A stretch of DNA of 64,000 nt. Origin: Paraburkholderia sp. (GTDB taxonomy: Bacteria; Pseudomonadota; Gammaproteobacteria; Burkholderiales; Burkholderiaceae). Shown in pieces: positions 58,153 to 64,000 of this stretch. The notes beneath the pieces are model-generated. The model searched no databases. It was not told the origin of the DNA and saw nothing but the letters and a program-made list of their open reading frames with translations. Where the stretch lies: NCBI RefSeq assembly GCF_028283785.1, contig NZ_JAPWKB010000015.1, forward strand, positions 124,001 through 188,000, written 5' to 3'. The position numbers were made by a program, and so were the translations under genes. Each line of letters starts with the position of its first letter. Positions within the stretch are counted from its first letter, which is position 1.

Positions 58153-61100
58153 TCCGCTTCTTCGTCGAGCGGCCGGTACTGGCGAACGTGATCGCATTGA
58201 TCGTGATGCTGCTCGGCGCGGTCGCGCTGATCAACCTGCCGATCGCGCAATATCCGCCGATCACGCCGCCCACCGTGCAGGTCGTCGCGCGCTATCCGGG
58301 CGCGAGCGCATCGACGTTGATCGACCGCGTCGCGCTGCCGATCGAAACCCAGGTCAACGGCGTCGAAAACGCGCTGTACATGCAATCCACCAGCACCAAC
58401 GACGGCTCCTACACGCTGACGATCACGTTCGCGGTCGGCACCGATGTCGACAAGGCGCAAGTGCTGGTGCAAAACCGCGTGTCCGCCGCGACCGCGCAAT
58501 TGCCGCAAGCCGTGCAGCAACAAGGCGTCACGGTCCGCAAACGCTCGACCGCGATCCTCCAGCTTTACACGCTGCAATCGACCGATCCGAAATACGACTC
58601 GCTGTTCCTCAGCAACTACGCGGTGATCTCGCTGCGCGACACGCTCGCGCGTCTGCCGGGCGTCGGCGACGTGACCGTGTTCGGCACCGGCCAGTACAGC
58701 ATGCGTGTGTGGCTCGATCCACGGCGGCTCGCCGAACGCAACCTGAGCGCCGCCGACGTGATGAACGCGATCCAGAGCCAGAACAAGGACGTCAGCGCCG
58801 GCCAGCTCGGCGCCGAACCGAACGCGGGCGGCGAAGCGTTCCAGCTGACCGTGACCTTGCACGGCGCGCTATCGACGCCGCAGCAGTTCGACGACATCAT
58901 CGTCAAGGCCGATCCGGACGACGGTGGCCACTTCGTGCGGATTCGCGATCTGGGCCATACCGAACTCGGCTCGTCGAGCTATGGACAGTTCTTCAATCTC
59001 GACGGCAAACCGGCCGCGGGGATCGCGATCTACCAGTTGCCGGACGCCAACGCGCTCGATGTCGGCAACGCCGTCAAGGCGACCATGGAACGGCTCGGCA
59101 AGCAGATGCCGCAAGGCGTCACCTACCAGTTGCCGTTCGACACCACGCGCTTCGTCCGGCAGTCGGTCGATGATGTCTACAAGACGCTGTTCGAAGCGGC
59201 CGCGCTGGTGCTCGTCGTGATCCTGCTGTTCCTGCAAAACTGGCGCGCGATGCTGGTGCCCGCGACGACGATTCCGGTGACGATAATCGGCACGTTCGGC
59301 GCGATCTATCTGCTCGGCTTTTCGATCAATCTGCTGACGCTGTTCGCGATCGTGCTCGCCATCGGCATCGTGGTCGACGATGCGATCGTCGTGGTCGAAG
59401 GCATCACGCAGCATATCGAGCAAGGCAAAACACCGAAGCAGGCCGCCATCGACGCGATGCACGAACTGCTCGGGCCGATTGTCGGGATTACGCTAGTGCT
59501 GGTGTCGGTGTTTCTGCCTTCGGCGTTTCTCGGCGGCGTCACCGGACAGATGTACCGGCAATTCGCGCTGGTCGTGGTGACCACCACGATCATCAGCGCG
59601 ATCAACGCGGTCACGCTGAAGCCGGTGCAAAGCGCGCGCTGGCTGCGGCATTCGCGGCCCACCCGGCCGAACGCCGTGTATCGCGGTTTCGATCGCGCTT
59701 ACGGCGCGGTCGAGCGCTTCTACGTGCGGATCGTCTCGTGGCTGGTGCGGCGCAGTGCGTTTGCGCTGATCGTCGCGCTGGTGCTGTCGGCGGGGTCCGC
59801 CGTGTTGCTCACGCGCGTGCCGACGAGCTTTATTCCGCTCGAAGATCAGGGCTATATGCTGATTGCCGTGCAACTCGCCGATGCCGCGTCGCTCGGACGG
59901 ACGCGCGACGCGAGCGCCGAGATCGAGAAGCGCATCGGTGCGATTGCGGGCGTCGATCACGTGGTGTCGATCGGCGGCATTTCTCCGCTCGACAACAACG
60001 CGTCGATGCCGAACGCGGCGCTGATCTACGTCACGCTGAAAGACTGGAGCGCGCGTGGCAAGGGCCAGGATCTGCGCACGCTGTACCGGAACATGAACAC
60101 CGAACTCGCGAAGCTGCCCGACATCCGCAGCGTCGTGATCGTGCCGCCGCCCATCCAGGGGCTCGGCAATAGCGGCGGCGTGCAGATGCAGGTGCTGTTG
60201 ACCGACGGCTCGCAGAACTGGCAGCGCTTGCAGGACGCGACCGACGCGCTGGTCGCGGCCGTCTCGAAGCGGCCCGAATTGCAGCGCGTCTTCAGCCCGT
60301 TCCGCGCGTCCGTGCCGACTGTCGATCTGACGATCGACCGCGCAAAAGCCGAATCCCTGCAGGTGAACGTGGGCAATGTCTTCGATCTGATCCAGGATTA
60401 CGTGGGTTCGAGCTACGTGAACCAGTTCACGCGTTTCAACCATACGTTCCCGGTATTCGTCCAGGCCGACGGCGCGTTCCGTCGCGAAACCGACGACCTG
60501 CGCCGCTTGCAGATTCGCAGCAACAACGGGCATATGGTCGAACTCGGCGCGTTCATCGAGGCGAAACCGGGCGTGGGTCCGGCGGTCGCGTCGCTGTACA
60601 ACCTCGCGCCCGCCGCCGCGATCAACGGCAACCCCGCCAACGGCTACAGCAGCGGCGACGCGATTGCCGCGTTCGAACAGGAAGCCGCGCGCGTGCTGCC
60701 GCCTGGCGTGGGTTACGAATGGACCGCGATGTCGTATCAGGAAAAGCTGGTCGGCAACTCCGCTTACTGGGTGTTCGGCGTCGGCGTGCTGCTGGTGTTC
60801 TGCGTACTGGCCGCGCAATACGAAAGCTGGCTGCTGCCGCTCGCCGTCGTGCTCGCCGTGCCGATCGCGCTGCTCGGCACGGCGACCACGCTCGCCGCGC
60901 TCGGCGCCGCGAACAATCTGTATACGCAGATCGGACTCGTGCTGCTGATCGCGCTGTCGGCGAAAAACGCCATCCTGATCGTCGAGTTCGCGCGGCATCT
61001 GCGCGAGCGCGGCGCGAGCATCGCCGACGCCGCTGTCGAAGCCGCGCGCCTGCGTCTGCGGCCTATCATGATGACCTCGTTCGCGTTTATTCTCGGCGTC

Positions 61101-61307
61101 GTGCCGCTCGTGATCGCGACCGGCGCAAGCGCGAGCGCGCGCCGCTCGCTCGGCATCGCGGTATTCTCCGGCATGCTGGCGTCGACGTGCATCGCGGTAT
61201 TGTTCATTCCGTCGTTCTATGTGCTGCTGCAACGGTTGACGGAACGGCGCGCGGCACGGCACACCCCGCCCCCGCCCGACAAACCCGGCAATCCGCACGT
61301 CGCATAG
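58149..61307 (+). CDS. RND efflux pump, inner-membrane subunit (AcrB-like)
   Basis: A 1052-residue HAE1-family proton-driven pump. It starts with the typical FFVERPVLANVIALIVMLLG helix; the proton-relay Asp pair is in GIVVDDAIVVVE, and the helix-10 Lys is in LSAKNAILIVEFARHL. It is probably a multidrug or solvent exporter. ATG at 58149 overlaps the adaptor stop (ATGA). The operon continues after 17 bp with a two-component pair that probably controls it. Confidence 0.95.
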   Translation: MIRFFVERPVLANVIALIVMLLGAVALINLPIAQYPPITPPTVQVVARYPGASASTLIDRVALPIETQVNGVENALYMQSTSTNDGSYTLTITFAVGTDVDKAQVLVQNRVSAATAQLPQAVQQQGVTVRKRSTAILQLYTLQSTDPKYDSLFLSNYAVISLRDTLARLPGVGDVTVFGTGQYSMRVWLDPRRLAERNLSAADVMNAIQSQNKDVSAGQLGAEPNAGGEAFQLTVTLHGALSTPQQFDDIIVKADPDDGGHFVRIRDLGHTELGSSSYGQFFNLDGKPAAGIAIYQLPDANALDVGNAVKATMERLGKQMPQGVTYQLPFDTTRFVRQSVDDVYKTLFEAAALVLVVILLFLQNWRAMLVPATTIPVTIIGTFGAIYLLGFSINLLTLFAIVLAIGIVVDDAIVVVEGITQHIEQGKTPKQAAIDAMHELLGPIVGITLVLVSVFLPSAFLGGVTGQMYRQFALVVVTTTIISAINAVTLKPVQSARWLRHSRPTRPNAVYRGFDRAYGAVERFYVRIVSWLVRRSAFALIVALVLSAGSAVLLTRVPTSFIPLEDQGYMLIAVQLADAASLGRTRDASAEIEKRIGAIAGVDHVVSIGGISPLDNNASMPNAALIYVTLKDWSARGKGQDLRTLYRNMNTELAKLPDIRSVVIVPPPIQGLGNSGGVQMQVLLTDGSQNWQRLQDATDALVAAVSKRPELQRVFSPFRASVPTVDLTIDRAKAESLQVNVGNVFDLIQDYVGSSYVNQFTRFNHTFPVFVQADGAFRRETDDLRRLQIRSNNGHMVELGAFIEAKPGVGPAVASLYNLAPAAAINGNPANGYSSGDAIAAFEQEAARVLPPGVGYEWTAMSYQEKLVGNSAYWVFGVGVLLVFCVLAAQYESWLLPLAVVLAVPIALLGTATTLAALGAANNLYTQIGLVLLIALSAKNAILIVEFARHLRERGASIADAAVEAARLRLRPIMMTSFAFILGVVPLVIATGASASARRSLGIAVFSGMLASTCIAVLFIPSFYVLLQRLTERRAARHTPPPPDKPGNPHVA

Positions 61308-61324
61308 CGCACAAGGAGTGTTGC

Positions 61325-62038
61325 ATGGATCGCCCCGCCAGAATCATCGTGCTCGACGACGAAGCCGAATTGCGCAATATGCTGCAACGCTTCCTGAGCG
61401 GCCACGGTTTCGACGTCCGCGTCGTCGAGGACAGCAAGCGGCTCAACCGCTATTTGCAGCGTGAGCCGTACGACGTGCTGGTGCTCGATCTGATGATCGG
61501 CGAAGAAAACGGCCTCGAAGTCTGCAGCCGTTTGCGCGCCGAAGGTCACACGCTGCCTATCCTGATGCTGACCGCGAAAGGCGATCCGCTCGACCGCGTG
61601 ATCGGCCTCGAAACCGGCGCCGACGATTACCTCGCGAAGCCGTTCCTGCCGCGCGAACTGGTCGCGCGGATCAATGCGTTGCTGCGTCGCCAGAAAATCG
61701 CGTCGGGCGATCCGGGCGTCGCCGCGCAAACCGTGCGCTTCGGCGAATTCACGCTGGATATCGGCAAGCAGCGGCTATCGCGCGGCGCCGAGGCGCTCGA
61801 TATCCATTCGGCACAGATGCTGTTGCTGGTCGCGCTGGCGTCGTCGCCGAACCGCGCAGTCAGCCGCGACAACCTGATCGCGCGCGCACGCGGCCGCGAT
61901 CACGACGCGCTCGACCGCAGCATCGACGTGCAGGTGCTGCGGCTCAGACAGATCGTCGAAGCCGATCCGTCGAAGCCGCGCTTTATCAAAACCGTATGGG
62001 GCGTGGGCTACATGCTGGTCGGCGACGTCGTGTCATGA
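61325..62038 (+). CDS. OmpR-family response regulator of the RND operon
   Basis: A 237-residue OmpR-type regulator with an intact receiver: Asp11/Asp12 in IIVLDDEAEL, phosphoacceptor Asp55 in VLVLDLMIGEENG and Lys105 in DDYLAKPFLP. The winged helix (about 140-237) ends FIKTVWGVGYMLVG. ATG at 61325 lies 17 bp after the pump gene and was chosen over a long in-frame extension that only reads through the pump gene. Its stop overlaps the EnvZ-like kinase start (ATGA). Confidence 0.93.
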   Translation: MDRPARIIVLDDEAELRNMLQRFLSGHGFDVRVVEDSKRLNRYLQREPYDVLVLDLMIGEENGLEVCSRLRAEGHTLPILMLTAKGDPLDRVIGLETGADDYLAKPFLPRELVARINALLRRQKIASGDPGVAAQTVRFGEFTLDIGKQRLSRGAEALDIHSAQMLLLVALASSPNRAVSRDNLIARARGRDHDALDRSIDVQVLRLRQIVEADPSKPRFIKTVWGVGYMLVGDVVS

Positions 62039-63464
62039 GCGACGCACCGTCGCATTTCACCCTGCGCATGCTGCTGCCGCGAACGCTGCTCGCGCGCAAT
62101 ATCGCGCTGCTGATCGTGCTGGTCGTGCTGGTCGGGTGTGTTCGCTGAGCGTGCTGGTGCACTACGTGCAGCGGCCGCGCGTCGAACGCGCGGCGTCGGT
62201 GTTCGCCAGCTACGTGCAAACGCTCGATACGTTGCTCGACGCCGCGCCCGCTTCGTCGCGCGATGCGCTGGCCGAACGGCTGGGCAGTCGCGGCGAGCCG
62301 CCTGCCGCCGCTGACGCCCCGAACCACGACACGCCGCTGCACACGTACCGCACCTATCAGCGCGAGGTATTTCTGCGCGGACTGCGCGCGCATCTGCCCG
62401 CCGATATGCCCGTCGTCTGGCAGACGGAAGGCGGCCAGCGGCTGTGGATCCGCATGCACGCGCAAGGTCGCCCGTACTGGGTCGCGCTGCCAATTCCGCA
62501 AGACGCCGACGGCACGGGCGTCGAAGCCGCCGCACTGCTGTCGGTGGTGATGGCGGCGCTGGCCGCGCTGACCGGTTACCTGATCCAGCGCCACCTGAAC
62601 CGCCCGTTGCAGGAACTCGCGCATGCGGCGCGGCGTGTCAGCGCCGGTGAAAATCCGCCGCCGCTCCCCACCGACAGCCCCACCGAAATCGCCGAAGTCA
62701 GCACGGCGTTCAACCAGATGACCGCCGTGTTGCAGCAGGCCGAATCGAACCGCGCGTTGATGCTGGCCGGGATTTCGCACGATATCCGCACGCCGTTGAC
62801 CAAATTGCGGCTCGCGATGGCGATGTCCGGCAGCAGCCGCGAAAGCGGCAGCACCGCCGATGCCAACGCGCCCGACGACAGCTTCACGGTCGCCGCCGAC
62901 GCATATCTCGATCAGATCGATACGATTCTTCAGCAGTTCATGGATTACGCGGGCAGCGGCGAGCGCGAACTCGCGCAACCCGGCGACCTCAACGCGCTGG
63001 TGTCCCAACTCGCCGCCGACTTCGCCGGTCTCGGACACGAATTCGACCTGTCGCTCGCGCCCTTGCCGCCGGTTGCATTTCGGCCCGTCAGCATGATGCG
63101 GGTACTGATGAACCTGATGCAGAACGCGATCGTCTACGGCAAAACCGGGCTCGCGGTGCGCACCTGGACCGACGCGGACGCCGCCTATGTCGCCGTCGGC
63201 GATCGCGGCGCGGGACTGGACGCGCACGAACTCGAAGCGCTGAAGCAGCCGTTCCAGCGCGGCCATAACGCGCGCGGCCACAGCGGCGGCACCGGTCTCG
63301 GGCTGGCGATCGTCGACCGGATCGCGCGGCTGCACGGTGGCGCATTGCGCTTTCTGCCACGCGACGGCGGCGGCCTCGAAGCCTGGGTCCGTACTGCCGC
63401 TAAAGCCCGCGCAGTAAGGCTTTGCGCGGGATCGTGTCAGCGTGACACGGAACGACATACTTGA
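62035..63464 (+). pseudogene. EnvZ-like sensor kinase, frameshifted
   Basis: The ATG at 62035, overlapping the regulator stop, begins MSDAPSHFTLRMLLPRTLLA and the first membrane helix, but the frame ends at 62148. A 442-codon frame shifted by one base continues with VCSLSVLVHYVQRPRVE, the sensor, helix two, HAMP, H-box GISHDIRTPLTKLRL, N-box MNLMQNAIVYG and GTGLGLAIVDRIARLHGG. Adding one G to the run at 62134-62136 joins both parts into an EnvZ-like kinase of about 476 residues. A lost G in a short homopolymer suggests sequencing error; if real, the kinase would be disabled. Confidence 0.85.
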
Positions 63465-63603
63465 TAGATAGCGTCACCCATGCGGTTCTCAGATACTCGC
63501 ATCTGCGTGCCGCAGCTGGTAACAGCAAACAGCGATCAGGCCAATCACGCAGCATCACGCTCCCGTGAAATCACCGATCCCGTTATCCAGTTACCAGGTT
63601 GCC

Positions 63604-64000
63604 ATGTCTACTTCAGTCCAATCCATCGCCCTTTCGTTTGTCCGTCGCGTGGTTCGCCATGCAGTCGTCGTGATCGCCGGTTCCGTGTTGCTGACCGGTT
63701 GCGCGGCAGGCGTCACGAATGCCAGCCAGTTTTCGTCGGCACGCCTGCACGTGCGTCCGGACAACATCCACGTCTACACGTTCGCCAGTTCGCCCGATCA
63801 GGTGAAACTCGACAGCGGCATCGCCCAACGCCTGAAGGCGACGCTGTCCGGCAAGCCTGCGGACGCAGCAGGCCGAGAACGCGCAGCAGGCCAGCGACAA
63901 GGTCGCCGACGAAATCGTCGCGCGTCTGCAGAAAATGGGACTGGCGCGCGATCCGTTCGGACCGTCCCGCGCGCGCCGATCAGAACGTGCTGATGGTGCA
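63604..64000 (+). pseudogene. Lipoprotein of the DUF4410 type, start only, two frame breaks
   Basis: The first 85 codons give a lipoprotein signal ending SVLLTGC (Cys about 33) and TNASQFSSARLHVRP. Near 63856 the protein sense moves to the next frame (QQAENAQQASDKVADEIVAR), and near 63943 to the third (AIRSDRPARADQNVLMV). Removing one base at each point restores one continuous DUF4410-like sequence. The gene continues beyond the window. ATG at 63604 was preferred to GTG at 63565 because the signal then starts directly. Sequencing error is as likely as decay. Confidence 0.6.

Overview
The window looks like a chromosome segment from a high-GC betaproteobacterium of the Burkholderia/Paraburkholderia/Caballeronia group. 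The evidence is uniformly GC-rich coding sequence, two classical Burkholderiales porins (mature start QSSxTLYG, C-terminal Phe), several short secreted DUF4148-type proteins, an OprM-type RND operon and a bifunctional KatG. This rests on protein character; no database search was run. No rRNA, tRNA, CRISPR array, prophage or intact insertion sequence was recognised.

Layout. 0-6 kb: the start of a RidA-family gene (minus strand), then on the plus strand an MFS carrier, a LysR regulator, an amidase and a D-serine dehydratase interrupted by a 1-nt insertion; this suggests catabolism of an amide or amino acid through a reactive enamine. 6-9 kb: an ABC exporter and a RimJ-like acetyltransferase. 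8.9-23.8 kb, all on the minus strand: exbB-exbD-tonB, then a tightly packed run yejA-yejB-yejE-yejF-tldD-tldE-GNAT-GNAT-RND. 23.8-24.9 kb is an AT-rich divergent control region with a long inverted repeat. 24.9-33.3 kb, plus strand: a large TonB-dependent receptor followed by a complete Opp/Dpp-type peptide ABC operon. Together 8.9-33.3 kb could move peptides through the outer membrane (receptor plus TonB-ExbBD) and the inner membrane (two ABC importers), cleave them (TldD/TldE), acetylate the products (two YhhY-like GNATs) and export residues (RND pump). That integrated role is inference and is the most interesting proposal here.

33-49 kb is a patchwork of regulators and envelope or stress genes: a candidate structured RNA, a LysR-OmpR pair, two porins, small DUF4148 proteins, a histidine kinase whose neighbouring response regulator has lost its phosphorylation residues, a perfect 46-bp palindrome, an orphan amino-acid binding protein, a quinone-oxidoreductase-like enzyme, KatG with an OxyR-like site, and a small membrane protein behind a Fur-like box. 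49-64 kb: a dienelactone hydrolase, a GGDEF-EAL protein, a secreted protein built on 23-residue repeats, two small exported proteins, a tripartite RND efflux operon (outer-membrane factor, adaptor, pump) with its own OmpR/EnvZ-like pair, and the start of a lipoprotein gene.

Three genes (dsdA, the EnvZ-like kinase, the terminal lipoprotein) are each broken by single-base indels in short C or G runs while the rest of the protein is well preserved. Sequencing or assembly error is at least as likely as true pseudogenisation.
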